Shown here piece by piece: positions 12,801-27,800 of a stretch of DNA of 64,000 bases. The translations under genes were made by a program, and so were the position numbers. The notes beneath the pieces were generated by a model, which worked only from the letters and a program-made list of their open reading frames with translations, was not told the origin of the DNA and searched no databases. The stretch comes from Pelecanus crispus (taxonomy: Eukaryota > Chordata > Aves > Pelecaniformes > Pelecanidae), in contig NC_134662.1 in assembly GCF_030463565.1 (NCBI RefSeq), positions 5,867,001 to 5,931,000 on the forward strand, written 5' to 3'. Position 1 is the first letter of the stretch; each line of letters starts with the position of its first letter.

Positions 12801-15800
12801 TTACGTCCAATATACCAAATGAATTTACATTAGTGAAAATGAAGTCCAGTAGTGCTGTTCTACCACTGCTAGTAGTGGTGTAAGCTGTAATGTAGACAAG
12901 GCTCAGGCAATCAGGCTCTTTAACCATCACGTTTTAACCCTTCTCTGTGTAAAAACTGGGAGTTATATAAAAGACATTTCCTTTCTTGGAACAGATTGTC
13001 TCTGGTTTTATCCTCCCCTTGTCGTCTTTGAAATTGGCTGACAATTGCTAAGTAATTCAAAGGGAGTGATGCTTACACATGTGGGCAACATATGCTGAGG
13101 AGAAATCTTAGGTATGGCTGTATCCAGCAATCAAAATAGATTCTGTGAGTGTTTGTTTTGAGAATTATTCAAGTCCCAAAAGAGGCCAGGTTCTTTTTAC
13201 AGCAAAATACTTCTGTAAGCATAGGATGCCCTGTGCTGAAACCTCAGCCTTGGTGGTACTCTCTAATCATAGAGCACTTTGCAGTTTACCTTGGGCAAAA
13301 AGTGTAAATAAATGTGGACCAAGTTTATTTTTGAGAACTCTACTAGGTCCGACTTGTTCACCCTGCAGATTGTTTTACACAATGCACGGAAGTGACTTCA
13401 GGTGAAATCATAATGAAGGGGTATTGCAGTTAGCAGCTCTATGACATGGCGTCTCCTTTCACTCAACTGCAAATGTCTAAAACGTTAGTACCTTAGCTTG
13501 AGAAGAATAATTGTCTCTCTCTCTCTCATTTTAGATAAAGGAACAATTAAACTGAAGGTGAGTGTCAATTATTTTAAGATTTTTTTGGTGAAAACATGAG
13601 GGACTTGCCTTCAACCACATCAGGCGTTGCTCTCTGAGCAGGTGTGGCACAAATACAGGTCACATTCTGGTGTACACACTAAGAAGGAAGCAACATTTGC
13701 AAGAGGAAGAGCGGAGAGCGAAAAGAACAAAGCTTAATCCCTCACAGCTCATCTGTCAGGCCCTTACACGACTGCAGAAAATCATGGCTGAATCTGTGGC
13801 TCATTGCTCAACATAAAGCTCTATGTTGTGATTATTTTGGAAGAATGACGGTACATATTGCTACCTAAGTGACGCAGAGCATTGGACAGATCACAGAAAT
13901 CCATAGAAACGGCAGATGATGGAACATTGTGTCTCTGCTAGTTATTCTGGTACTACTATGTTATTCAAAAAACATAGGCTTTCACCAGATTCGTCTACAT
14001 TTTAGCCTTTGACATTAGTAATGTTTTTGCCATCAGCATAGTCCATAAAATGAAGCTTACCCATGCTAAAGAGGTGGAGGGATCTAAACCAACTTTTTAT
14101 TTCCAAAGAGGATTTGTAGTGGAGTGAAATGATGATGAACTTAAATGCAATTCTGGCAGAGGGTTCCACTAGCCATTAAAAAGAAATGACATATGCTTAC
14201 CTTAGTAAGTCACACTTTTTAAAGCAACGTCTGGCTATATTTGGATCCCTAGGATACTGGAGATCTGGGGTGCAGGGAAAGGTAGTCATTCTTACAGCAG
14301 AAAGACATCCTCTGAAAGATCTCCCCTGCTTTGCACTTTGTATCAGTTATCCTTCCTCATGCCAAGGAGTGAGCTAAATGCTACCAGTTCGGAGTTCACT
14401 GTTCATTGAAAGAAGTAATTTAGTTTATGCTGTATGTAGGACTAAGTGATACTATATAGAGAAAAATGAAGCTGTTTTCATGGTTTCTGTGAAATAATTT
14501 GGCTGTGCTTCCATGCTAGTGCAGGACCTTTGCCTCCATCCCTCTTCCTAGAGCTTTGAAAAGTGTAATTTCAAAGCGATATGAGTTTTCAGTCTTGCTG
14601 TTGATTAAGCACCATCAAAACATTTGGAACTGGCAGAGGTGCATTATGTTTAGTAATTTGCGGTGGAAGATTATTACTTCAAATGGAGGCAAAATGGAGC
14701 CGGACTGAAGAACAAGTCTTAAAAGTGTTAGATCTCTTAACTTAGTCGGGACTTGCTTTGGAGTTGTAACCTCTGATGGGAGGTAGGGGGGTGGGTGGAA
14801 CAAATCATACAAATATTAAATTGTGATGTGCTTCTGGAATAGCAGTAGCTAGTACCATGCAGAGCTGTAGGCTCTGGATAGTATGCTAGGTTAATCACTG
14901 TAGCATATGACCCTGGGGAAAAAAACCTCCATATTGCATCGCTAGCTCTTGACCGAGGCCGGTCGTGTCTGAATGAGTCTTTTCTGTGCAGTGCCATAAG
15001 AAAAATGGTCTGTTTTCTTTGCAGTGGATCCAGGTATTTGGGAACAGTTCTGTTGCATTCCTGTAGCACAGCATAGATGCTTTCACTGCACTACTGCATC
15101 ATCTACATTATCGTTGGCCTATAAGTAAATTAAAGCCTTTGGTTTATGGAAGTCTAACTAGCTTGGTGATGGTCTGTCATGACTGATTGGATCTCCTCTG
15201 CCTTGGTGGCATACCCCAGAGTTTTCTTTGCCTTCTCTGTAATTACTATATGGCTGATGTTGATACTGCTTTGTCCTGCCCGTAGTTAAACTGTGTCTGG
15301 GAACTGGGTTCTAGAAAGGCTTTGATACTTCCTCCCCTTTACTGGGCTAATATACAAATAGGTAAGTATCTGTACCTTTCATTTCAAGAAGGTATAATAT
15401 AGACCTATGTAATAGGAAACGTCAGCAGTTTATACCAAATGCTATAGATTTCTTTATCCAAACACTAGCTTACTGTTAAGTAAAACCTGCAGTGTCATTG
15501 TTGATTTCTGTTTTATTTCATTTTTTTCAGTCTCAAATTATGACCTATTATCATAATACTTCTGTATCATCAGATTTTTTACTTTGTAATTTTTAATCTA
15601 ATATCATTTTAAAGTCTTTTATTTCTCTGAGCAACTGGTTGAAAATGTGCAAACACGTATGTTTTGGTTTTGGTATTTTTGGTGGGTTTTTTCCCCCCCT
15701 CTATTGGTAGAGCAGTGTCTTCCATAGCACGGTTGATTTCCCCATGTAACACACCTTCTTTAGTGAAAGCTGCACATGTAGATCAAATATCACTTTGCTT

Positions 15801-18800
15801 GAGTGATAAAGAAAGAATAGAATTTCCTGCTGTGTTTTTAGTATGACTTTGCTTCCTTTGAAGTTTATACACTGTAAAAGATCTAGTATGTTCTTCATTT
15901 TCTTTTTATTACTAACACATAGTTACACTGAAATGCAGCAGGTGGCTGCTCTTTGCTCACTTCAGTGTCAATTATATTCCCCAGAAAGCTCAAAGGCTTT
16001 TCTGTGTCTTCCTCACCTCACGGTCTGTTTTCTAGGTGCCTTCAGGACTTCGTGGACAAGCACATCTAAAAGTCTGGGGCAACCGGCATCTAGCAGAGGA
16101 AGGCTACATTTTTCATAACTATACCACAGTAACCATTGATAGCAAGGGATCATCAGTGTTCATCCAGACTGATAAACCTGTCTATAAACCCAAGCAGAAA
16201 GGTAAAGTGACCTTGGAGGACTTGCTAGATGCTAGGGCTGCTTTCAAGCAAAACTTTTTTTCGAGGGCGGATGCTAGGATGAGATACTCTGTTCAGTGTC
16301 AGCTGTGATGACTAATAAATTTCCTCTTTTCCTTTTTTAGTGTTGATAAACCTCTTTATGGTGACTTCTGACTTGAGACCAGTCAATGACAGGGTAAAGG
16401 AAACTGTTTTCTTTCACACTGTAAAATATGATGGAATACTTGGCAACCTGTGTTTTATTCTAATGTACATTTATGCAGAAATATAATTGGATATCTTAAT
16501 CTATTCAGGCATATCTTGTGATTGCTTGTTGTTATTTACAATTTTTTTTTTTTTTTTTTAATTTGGTCACATTACTGTTGAAGGAGAACACACACTTTTG
16601 TAGTGCTAGCAAGTAGAGTGTAACTACGCCAAAGCAGTTAGAAGAATTTTTCAGAGACTTACACTCTATTTAAGTAATGCACAAAGTATCACTTTTGCAG
16701 TTAGATGTGTGAATGAATGTATGTTTCTCAGGCTACTCTTACCAAAGAAGAGATGTTTAAACTTTGTCACTTTGTGCGTCATACCTTGCTTATGTCGACT
16801 CAGCAGTTCATCACAAGAAACAGAAAAGTAGCTTTGTTTCATAAAGCCTTTTATTCTTTTTTTTTTTTTTTTTCCTTTCAGATTGAAGCTTATGTGGTGG
16901 TGAGTATCTGTCTGCCAATCATCTAGCATGTATCCTGGCACAAGATTCTTGTAGCCTTAAGAGGAACAAGTCACACGTCTGTACCTCTTCAAGTCCATTA
17001 CGGCCATTCCCAACTGTAACCTGTGCCATTCTCTCTACTCCTGTGTCTTTAACTGATCTTTGTGTCTTGCTTTTTTCTTGTTATCACCAACAAATATACT
17101 TGTTTTCTACTTCAGTTTCAGACATCCATTCCCATTTTTCAGCCTGAGAAGAATTGGCTAGTTTCACTGGGGTTTATAAATGTAACAGTCCCACTCAATT
17201 TCTCCCTTCTTTTCAATGCAGACACACTCCTATCCTTCATCTGGCTGGGCTGATATAGCAGGGCCAATCTCATCTCTGCACCCAAACATTATGATAGTGG
17301 ACAATAGAAATTCATGGCAAGGAAAGGGTGCTCCTGTCTTCTTCCTTATGAGGTGAATGAGAGGTTCCTTCTGTGTCTAGTCTTTTTTTTTTTTTTTAAC
17401 CATGTGTTTTCTTTAGCTGTCAGCAAGCAGAAGAATTCACCCTCTTCTCTTGTTTGCATTCAGTCACAGATTTAATGCTGACGAAAACAGCGAGATTAAT
17501 TTCATCTGACTTTGTCATCTAAAAATTGTCTTGCTAGTTGTACAGCTCCCTCTGTGAATAGAAAGAAAGCATCTTCAGAAGCCAGTTCATCCCATCCAAA
17601 ATAGGTGTCTTGAGATAGGTGGAAGATCTGCCACTTGACAGTGCTTGCTTGTGTGCATTGGCTGTAGAAGCAGTGTCCCTAACTGAGTACTGAATTCTAG
17701 AAAGCAAATACCCCCCGGTAAAGTACATTCAGAAAATTTTCGACAGATGTTAGTTACGTTTGAGGTGTTAGTGAAGTGTATGTGTTACAAAATGAAGTTC
17801 TTTGTTGCAAACTGAGTTAAATGTATTAGTGATATTCATTTTCACGGTGATGTTTCTCATTCCTAAACCACTATGCAGGATCCTCGGGGGTCTCGTATGA
17901 TAGAGTGGAGCAATTTGAAGCCATTTTGTTGTGGTAAGTTTTGGATTTTTTTTTTTTTCTCAGTGTACTGTTGTTTGCCTTTGCTTCTGCTTATACTCAG
18001 TGGTGTTCAGTAAGTCCTGACAAGGGCCGATGAGTGACACAGAGTTCACAGTATGCTGTTTCCTTTTTCAGGTGTTGTAAATATGAGTTTTCCTTTGTCT
18101 GATCAGCCAGTGTTTGGTGAATGGCTCATCTTTGCTGAAATGCAGGGGCACACATACAACAAATCCTTTGAAGTTCAGAAATATGGTGAGTTGTATCCAA
18201 ATTAGCTTTGACTGTAACCCAAGCGCATTTGGAAGAACAAAACATTGTGAAATGTTTTTACTTGAGATGAAACACCTGAGAAATAAAGCATTTAAAATGT
18301 CATGAGGAAAAATTCTTTAGAGACTATGTACTTCAGGGATATAGAGACTTACAACTTAACCAAGCCATTTGTTCATGTCCTCCACATTTCATAAAGGGCC
18401 TGAAACGGAGTGTCATGTTGCACAATCTATTAATGTAACAAAGACTTAATTTTGCTTTGGAAAACTCTTTAAGATGCTTTCATTCTGTCTGTGCTTTCCT
18501 TCCTTTCCCGGAGCCCTATTTGGAATACTGAATTCTTTTTTTCTACCCCCCTTTTCAGTCTCAGAGTCCCTCTGTTTGATGAAAGGTAGGCATCGTTACA
18601 CCCAGCACACCATTTATGGCATCTGATCTGATCACACAAGCATTTATAGACACTGACAACTGCTAATATCTCAGCTCTGTTCCCGACATATTGTGGAGGA
18701 GTCAGTAGCGAGTTGTCCTCTTTAGCATGTATCTAAGAGCAAAAGCTTGGGCTCAAATCCTGGAACACAGGTCCCTCTGAAAAGAAGTAAAAATCTAAGG

Positions 18801-21800
18801 GTGTGTTGCTAAGGTCACCTTGCCAAGATGGTCTTGGTTTGCTACTTCTGTTGATTCATGCTCTGCTGCATGCTGTCCTGCCTCATGTTAGCTACACTGC
18901 CCTTGTCTGACCGTAAGCAGTGGTCTTGTCAGAACGGTGTATGCTTTTGCTGCAATCTGGACAATAAGATCTACTTGAAAAGATTCTGTTTTATTTCTTT
19001 TCATTGTAGTATTACCAAAGTTTGAGTTGCTGATTGACCCCCCTCGCTACATTCGTGACCTTTCACTGTGCGAAAAAGGAACTGTCCATGCCAGGTAGGA
19101 ACATGTCCCACATAAAGTTTCATTACCATGGATTGTGGTACAGCCACAGGATGCTGCAGTCACTGGAGCTTGGATCTCATCTGCTGCAGACTTTACAGAC
19201 GATTTCTGGTCATCATCAGCTTTCCTATGTAAGAGCCTTCATAAAACATGTTAACAATAACAAGCTGGAAAACGGTCTGTGGTATTTTTTCCTGTTTTCT
19301 CAATGTGCAGGTCACATGGTACTAGCCTTGATATAATCAAGAAAGCAGAAAACAGCTGGAAGTTATTAATAATCTCCTTTCTATTTCAGATATACATTTG
19401 GAAAACCAGTGACAGGAAAGTTAATTGTCAATATGACTATAAATGGCGTGGGGTACTACAGGCACGAAGTGGGACACCCTGTCCTCAAGACCACCCAGGT
19501 GAGGGAGACCATTGAGTCAGCTGCGATAAAATGCCCGATCTGTACTCTTTGAAGTGAATACCACAGCTCTATTTTATGTTACTAATGGGAGATCAGAAAA
19601 TAAATGCATAAATGCGATAATATGTAATATTTTTACGTGGTATGTTTGTGATTTGGGGGAATGAGAATTTGTTGGCATAGTATTAATCTGGTTTTAGATC
19701 TTACGGGGCTGACGGAGAACATGAGAATGAGGACTGTGACAGAGCTAGTCCGGACTATGGATAAGGGAGGAAAATGAAACTTGCTTTCTTTCCTCCTTCC
19801 TTTACCCACTCCCTAATGAATTTCCTCCACTCCACATCCTTTAAAAATGCTGCTGCAAACTCCTATCAAGAGCCTACGCTTTAGATTTGGCTTCTAGGGG
19901 CTTTTTGAATGTGAATGAAGACTTATGATTCCGTCTCCCAACACACTTTGTAGATTGATGGCTCTGCTGTTTTTGATGTGTGTGTGAAAGACATGATGCC
20001 AGCTGATGTTCCGGAACATTTTCGAGGCACAGTCAATATCTGGGCCACAGTGATCACCTCTGATGGGAGCAAGCAGGTTACATTTGATGACTCGACACCT
20101 GTGCAGAAACAGCTGATTGATATCAAGTACTCCAAGGATACCAGAAAACAGTTCAAACCTGGACTGCCTTACAAAGGAAAGGTGAGATTAAAAGTAGAGA
20201 CGCTGATGTGTGACTGGTGTAAGATTATACTAACTTGATCTCAGGATGTTACACCATGTTCTGGTGTGTTTTTCCCACCTGCTGTTTCTGTCATTGACTG
20301 GAATTGCCTATAGTGTAAAACTTGTTGTTCCATAAATGAAACACTTTGTAGGTAGAAGTCACTTACCCTGATGGAAGTCCAGCTGACAGAGTCACTATCC
20401 GAATTAAAGCTGAACTCACACCAAAGGACAATGTTTATACAAGTGAACTGGTATCAAGAAATGGCCTGGTGGAGTTTGAAATCCCTTCCATTCCTACAGC
20501 TGCCCAATATGTCTGGCTGGAGGTGGGTGAAAGCTCTTTATAGGATTAGCGGGCTTTAATGTAACTAATCTTGTCAAACCTGCACTTTATAAATCAGTGC
20601 TACAAACAGGAAATCAGTCCCTTTTAGCTTCAGCTTCTTGATTTAAATGCAGCAAACACTTGCTTTGTTTCTCGCTGCCAGTAGAATTGATGTTGATAAC
20701 CATCATGAAAAGATGCTTCTCCAAATACAGCTTACCATAGTAGTAAGGGTCCAGTATTTGGAGAGTGCTGTTGCTATGTAACGGTGACAAGAGATGAACA
20801 GCTGGAAAGTATAATGGGAGATGGGGATAAAGGGTAAGAAGAGAGTACAAATCAGGCTTTCTATGCATGCATAACATTCAGATGTAACTTTTGTTAAGAC
20901 CAAAGTGACAGCGATTGATGGGAAACCGTCTGGGGATCAATATCTGCCAAACTACTTGTCCATCAGTAGCTGGTACTCACCCAGCAAGTGTCACATCCAG
21001 CTCCAGGCACCAGATAAACCTTTCCAGGTACGTTGGCTTCATATTCCATCATGGCAGCAACTGCATTTCTTGGCTTAAGTACTCATGCTAATTAAATATT
21101 TCTAGCCATTTCTGTTTCTGGGACTGTGGACTGTTTATTGTTTCCACTGCAAAAGTTGAAGTAGCTGCACTTCAGCCACCAAATAATTGTTCAATGTGGG
21201 CTGCACATGCTTCTAAGCAAAGTGCCTTTGATGCTTTGTGCAGCATCTCATTCTCCTTTGTGTTGTGGGGACAAGGGAGAGAGGGTGGATATAAGCACTG
21301 ACAACATTTAAGTTTTTCATGTTTGAATGTATGTTCTGTGCACCTCCAGTAACATTCACATATGATTTGTTTTGTGAAAATGACATGCTTTTGTTCAGGT
21401 CAACAAATGCTGAACGACTGGAAGTGAAGTTAGTAGGAGTAGCTTAATTACTAAGGATCCAAATTAGGGCTATGTAGTCTCACTAGAATTTCCAGTTGAA
21501 ATCTTAGCTTGATCTGTTTAGTCTTCAGTTATCAAACTGTGAACACAGTAATCTTGTTTTCTTTTGTAGTTTTTGTTGGAGCCTCTTTAAACATGTAGTC
21601 CTTCCATATAGAAGTTGTCATGATCTCGCTTCTGAAGGAAAGATTTGATTTAGCAATTGTTTCTGTTGCATATTGTTTTACTGAGAGATGCTCTGAGGGT
21701 CTGCATATTGCTTTGTGGGGAAAAAAAAAAGGGGGGGGGCAATATACACACTTGGATTTCCATTATCAGCAGATCTATCAGGTTGGTTTCAGACTCTTTG

Positions 21801-24800
21801 TATCCAAATAAAAGCATTTTTTTTTTTATCATTGCATTTCATAGTAGCTTAATGGCTAATTAATCTTTTACAAGTTTCCTGAGGTATGGAAAGGGGATTA
21901 TACACTGCTAATCTGAACACATTGTTCTTATTATAACCTGATTAGAACTAATTCTTCTGTGGGAAAGCTAGGAGTTGGATGACCAGCTGATGTGGGAACT
22001 GTTTCCCTGCTTTGCCAGCTCTTACTGGGTGTTCCAATTAGCTACATTCATTTTTTAATGAATTGTTTCATCATTTGCACTGGGGAATTCTTAATACTTC
22101 AAATATTTAATGTCACGAGGCACTTCTTGGACTCTGTGGCATTTTCACTGTATTTAACCATTAACAGCTCCTTGTATTCAAGTACTTGCCATTTTGGTTT
22201 GTACCGTATGTACATTCTGGAAAGATAACACTGTAAGTGCTGAAGAAAGAGGTTTTTCAAAAGATTTCATTGGGATTTAACATTGCTATTCAGTCTTAGC
22301 TGGGCATTGCTATGCTTTAAATGGCAGGAGGATCAGGAGTAGAAGTTGCTGAAGAAATCCTACTTAATACAAGTGTTAGCTGTTCCTCATATCCCAGAAG
22401 CAAGAAGTTTGTGTTCCTAGGAAAGTCGGCTGCTCAGCAGAAGGCTTATTGCTCAGCCAGACACGACCCAGTCCTAATCCCATGACTGAGCACCGATGTC
22501 TGTTCTGTTGGGTTTGGCGGCATTTGGGGGATTTTGTCTCCAGGGGGTTCAGTGCTTAGTGAGTACCTCTGGGTATAGGAGTGCACAAAAAGTGCAGCAA
22601 GTCAGTGTGCTGCTCTGAAGCCTAGTGCAGGTATCAGGTGAGTTTACCCAGAAAAAAGAAGCTCTCTTCTCGTTTATTTGTGTGTTTGACAGCGCCTTGA
22701 GTGCCAGACTTGCAAATTAATATCAAGGCTTGTGTAATTTGAAAGCATTTTCCCTCAGATCTATTCCCAGTAATTTCATGCCACATTGGTTATGTTTGAG
22801 TTAGTATTTGCCATATGAAGGTAATCACCATGTATAATCTCAATTAAACTGTAAAGACTATCAAACGCACATCTCTTCCCACCCCCCACCCATCTCTTTC
22901 TTTTTTGGGCTGGACTACTGAAGGGGTGTCTAAAATTCAACCAATTCTGACAGCTGCTCTGTGCCAAAAGGCTTAACTTTCAGGATTCCAGAGATTCCTT
23001 CATTGTTTTCATTAATGCATACAACCCCCCAGCCCATTCTCCTGTAGATTTGCAGGGAGTGAAGAGCTGAACACAGGCCCCTCTATTGTGAAGAAAGTCC
23101 ATGAAAACAGTGCTATAGTAGTATACTTTTCAATGCATACGTTTCTTAGGAGAGGGGTCACATCTCCTGTGGGCTGAAACCCAAATAGATTTCTGTGCTT
23201 TATAAATAAAAAGCGTGCATTGTAACAGACCAGATCTTTTGCTTTTCTGTCTCTGGGTGCAGGTAGGAGAGGAGGCTTGGATTGCAGTGAAGTCCACATG
23301 TCCTTGCAACTTCACTCTACATTATGAAGTGGCATCGCGAGGCAACATTGTCCTTTCAGGACTGCAGCCCAGTAACATCACCCAGCAGAGGAGCAAAAGA
23401 GCCACCTTTCCCTTTGAGAAGAACATTGATATCACACGCTTCCCAGGAACAGGTAGCTAGCATCAGAAATGCAACCCTGCCCCTATTTTCAGGGAAAAAC
23501 AACCTTTCCGCAAACCTAAATATCCTCTTTTTTGAATTTGATGCTCCTTAAAGGGCATAGAATAATTTTGTGCAAGAAAAATAGTGACATCCATTGCACA
23601 CATAGTCATATAGAAAAAAGATAAATTTCTGCAAGAGTTTTCTCCAGTCTTTCTGTAGTCTTTCTCTGTTAAGAAAACTCTGGTCTTTCTTAATATGCTT
23701 GGCTTGGGATCAGCTGAGTGGTAGGGAAGCGTTTGATGGGGCTGGGGCAGTTTACTAAGCTGGTTGAGCTTAAACTAGGAAGAGGCCGTTAGATGGACTG
23801 ATAGCATGGATCAGGCTAAAGGAGAGCATGCAGTTAGCATGGGGAAGGGAGATGACGTGTGGCCTCCTAATTTGTACAGGGAATAACAGAAAGATACAAA
23901 TCTGGTGAATTCAGGGAACAGTGGGATAAAGAATGGTATGCTTGGGAAGATGCATACAACAGCTGCCAAAGGAAAAGTCTGTCTATCCTAGTAACATGTC
24001 TGCAATAGCAGCCAGTTTCAGACAGTTAGGGAAAAAGTAAAAGGAATTTCCCTAGATGTACCCACCAAGCTTCTAGTAATCAATGGCTTAAGAATTGGTA
24101 ATAACTTTCTGCACTGAAGGTTGGTTCTGAGCTGTTGTATTTACAGGTTGCCCAGAGACATTGCGGTTGCTCCATCGTTGGAAGTGTTCAAGTCAGGCCG
24201 GATGGGGCTTCGAGCAACCTGCTGTAGTGAAAGGTGTCCCCTGCTCGCAGCAAGGGCGTTGGAACTAGGTGATCCTTAAAGGTCCCTTCCAACCCAAACC
24301 ATTCTATGATTCTATTTAACTGCTGCTAGTGAAACAATGCTCTATAAACTGCATAATCCTTTTTCAAACCCACTCATACTGTTTTGTCTCAGCAGCATTC
24401 TGCAGCAGTAGATACCCTCTCTTGTTTATTTTAAATGGCTTGATAACTTATTGTATATTTCCTTGATTTTACGTTGGGAAAAACACTGGGTAGTCATTCT
24501 CTATCCACCTTCTCCATTATGTTATGAGTGCTAATTGCCCGTCAGCTTACACAAGGAAAAGAAAAAGGAAGGGGAAAGTTCTGACTTCAAGAAGAACGTG
24601 TGCAACAGGAACAAGGGAAGGATGCAAGTCCTGGGTGGAGAGTTCTGTGCCTCGCAGTAATTGGATGGGGCAGGAAGAGAATGATTTTGATAAATAACGC
24701 TGTCCTTTTTACAATTTATTTTTTAGTGCCTACCAGTATCCCTGCAGCAGAGGTTGAAGTCTGCATGACGTTCCTCCGGTTCTCAGTAGTTCACAACATG

Positions 24801-27800
24801 GCTCCCTTGGGCCGTCTTCTGGTGTATTATGTCAGGGAGAATGGAGAAGGGGTTACAGACAGCCTGCAGTTCACTGTGAAGTCCTCCTTTGAAAATCAGG
24901 TACTGGTAGTGTAGCTAGCGGAGAGGGTGGGGTGGCATCTTGTTACTCTTCGTAGTTTTGTCTGACTGCTGCTGACTCGAGATAACGGGATTTAATGTTA
25001 AATTCCTAGGTTGCAGTAGCTCTCTCGGCAAATGAGACCAGACCTGGTGATGTTGTGAACATCAAGGTCAGAGCTGCAAAATCAAGCTGTGTCTGCATTG
25101 CCACTGTGGACAAGAGTGTCTACTTGCTGAAGACAGGCTTTCAGCTGACAGCCAGTCAGGTAAAAGGAAGCTTAAGGCACTGGTGTCTTTTTCTTCATAC
25201 TGCTGTCTGCACTTTACCTTTAGTAAGTCGCCTTTATACCCAAGGACAGCAGTCTCTTCCCTTTCACTGCAGGTTTTTCAAGAGCTTGCAGAATATGATG
25301 TATCTGATGCTTTTGGAGCTCCGAAGGAAGAAGGGCACTTCTGGTGGCCAGGCATGTCCTCACGTAGACGCCGTAGATCTTCTGTCTTTCCCTGGCACTG
25401 GGACATCACCAAGGATGCTCGCTTCGCGTTTACAGTAGGAAGAATCAGCCTCACTTCTCTATGGAGTCTCTTTCATACTTTCATGTTTGCAGGACAATTT
25501 TTAGCTCCATGGGCCGTTATTTTTTTCACATCAGAGTTGTTTCTCCAGGGGGTAGGCTGAAAAGTAATTTCTGAGAACAGAGAGTACGCTGTTCCAGCAA
25601 AGATATTGGAGAAACGTGCTTTGATTTTGGCCAATCTTGATGAGAGGGCCAGATATCCTGTTGGGTGATGCTCTGGAGAATCAGACAGGGAACCAGAAGG
25701 TTCCTCCAGGCATGGGTGAGTGTGCAGATCTCTTCTGCAGTTACGTTGACAGGGAAGGAAGGTGGAACATGAGTCCTTCCTTACAGCCTTTTCCCTCTTA
25801 GACCATCCTTTGGAAATCCTTTAAACTTTTTTCCTGCCCCAGTTCTGCCAGCTTCTGTGGCCATCTGTGTGAAAGATCAGTAATGTTTTCTTTGTATCCT
25901 TGATCAGGTTACCCTGATCCTCTGTCTCTTCGTTCTTTGTCCTTTCTGCAATTTTAAATTGGTCTGTTGTGTTGTCTCAAACCCCATAGGCTTCCACGTA
26001 TTCCCCCAATGCCTCAATCTCTTAATCATAAACTCTGTAAATCCTCACTACTATCCACTGCTGCAGAAGTCACTGCTGCTTCTCTCCCTGTGATCTGTTG
26101 GGGTTTTTGTTCTGATGCTTTTTTCCTTATTGAGAGGCGTAAACTCTCAGGAAAAGATACATATGTTAATAGCTGGTATGTGTGCGTTGCTGTATACCTG
26201 ATTTGTAATAATTGGATGTGTATATAAAGAGAACAAAGCTCATGCTCCCTTTGGTGTCTGGGAACTGCTCTCTCTTATGAATAAGTGCATTTAGGGGGCA
26301 GAGCTGGCAGACGGCTTTCTTATGAATTCTGTATTTTTACTGTGAAGCTGTGTGGACAGTTTCCATTTTGCTTGGCATTCCTGGTAGTGCAGAATTGGTG
26401 ATGGCTGATGTGAGAGCTGCCTGCTAACTGCAGCAGAACACACTGGAAACTTTTAGGAAGGGTAAAAAGCTGTAATGTAATATTCTAGGGGAAAAATATG
26501 TGTAATAATTCTTCACCTGTAGTTGCTTCACGGTTACACATGCCCAGTAATGCTATATACTGGTTTAAATGCATTTTCCAAGCAAACAAGAGCTTTCTCG
26601 TAAAACCTTTGCCTATAAAGTGCCTGTATATTTTCACATTAACAGTTATTTTTATATAAAGTTTTAAAAAGTCCTCAAGTTTCAATTGAAATTTACCCCA
26701 TAAATGTTGGAATAGGGTTGGGGGATTCTATTCAGGAAAATTTTTATTGGTACATGTTTAATTCTTCTTTTTTTTTTTTCCTTGCTGGTTTTTGTTTTGT
26801 GGTCTTCATTTTTATTGTCTAGGAAACTGGCTTGGTTGTAATGACTGATATAGTTAGCTTAAACCACAGACAGAATGGAGGCATGTACACGGATGAGGCT
26901 GTCCCAGCTTTTCAGCCGCATACTGGGACGTTGGTGGCTACAATGCATTCTAAAATAGCACCGAGGTAACATTTTTGTTGTCATGCATATTGTCTCTAAT
27001 GCACTTAGCTATTTTTTTTTTTTTCTGTATTCTCAGCTGTTTCCCACCTCCATGCCCCCAGGAGATTGCTTGGTTTAGACAAGGTGGTGGTAGGGAAACT
27101 CTCTTCTGTTGTCTTGATAGACCTAACTAAAATTATAACTGATGCTACTTTGCTAAATTTAAATTAATTCTGGAAAAATGCAAAGTAATATTCTTCAAAA
27201 GGATCATTTGAAACTCTTTGCGTATCTCAGTTTTCTGTGAATTAGATGCTGCTCCTCAATATTTGCAAGCTAGCCCTTGTTTTGCCGAGTCACTCATTAT
27301 TTTGACCATTCAGCTGGTGGTCAAAATAAATACAGTGAGGGACTGCAGGAAGAAAAGGCATGAAGTACTATGACTAACACTGCAAATGGAGGATGTGCCT
27401 TCCCTTTGTATTCCGAACCACCTGGTGGCCTCTCTTAGCAGAGTAAGTTTTGGAGGTTAGTTGAGAAACAGATACTGAAGCCTCACAGGCGTAGAAAAAT
27501 GGAACAAAATTAGAGATCAGGATAATTCCAAGAGAAGAAATGGAGGGGAATATGAAGTAGTGATCGTAGTAACTGCTATTAGTAAGGCCATATGATATCG
27601 TGGGAAGTCACATGCTCTATATGCTCCCTTTGATTTCATTTGGTGAAAGAATTTGGATCATAAAGCCTTTATTTTTTTTAGATAATCTTAAAAACTAGTA
27701 TGAATAATATTATCTCATTTATACTATTTTTTTTTAGATTTTTATTTATGTCTCCAGACTGGTTGATGTGTGTGCACAATGGGATCATTTGGAAAGACTG

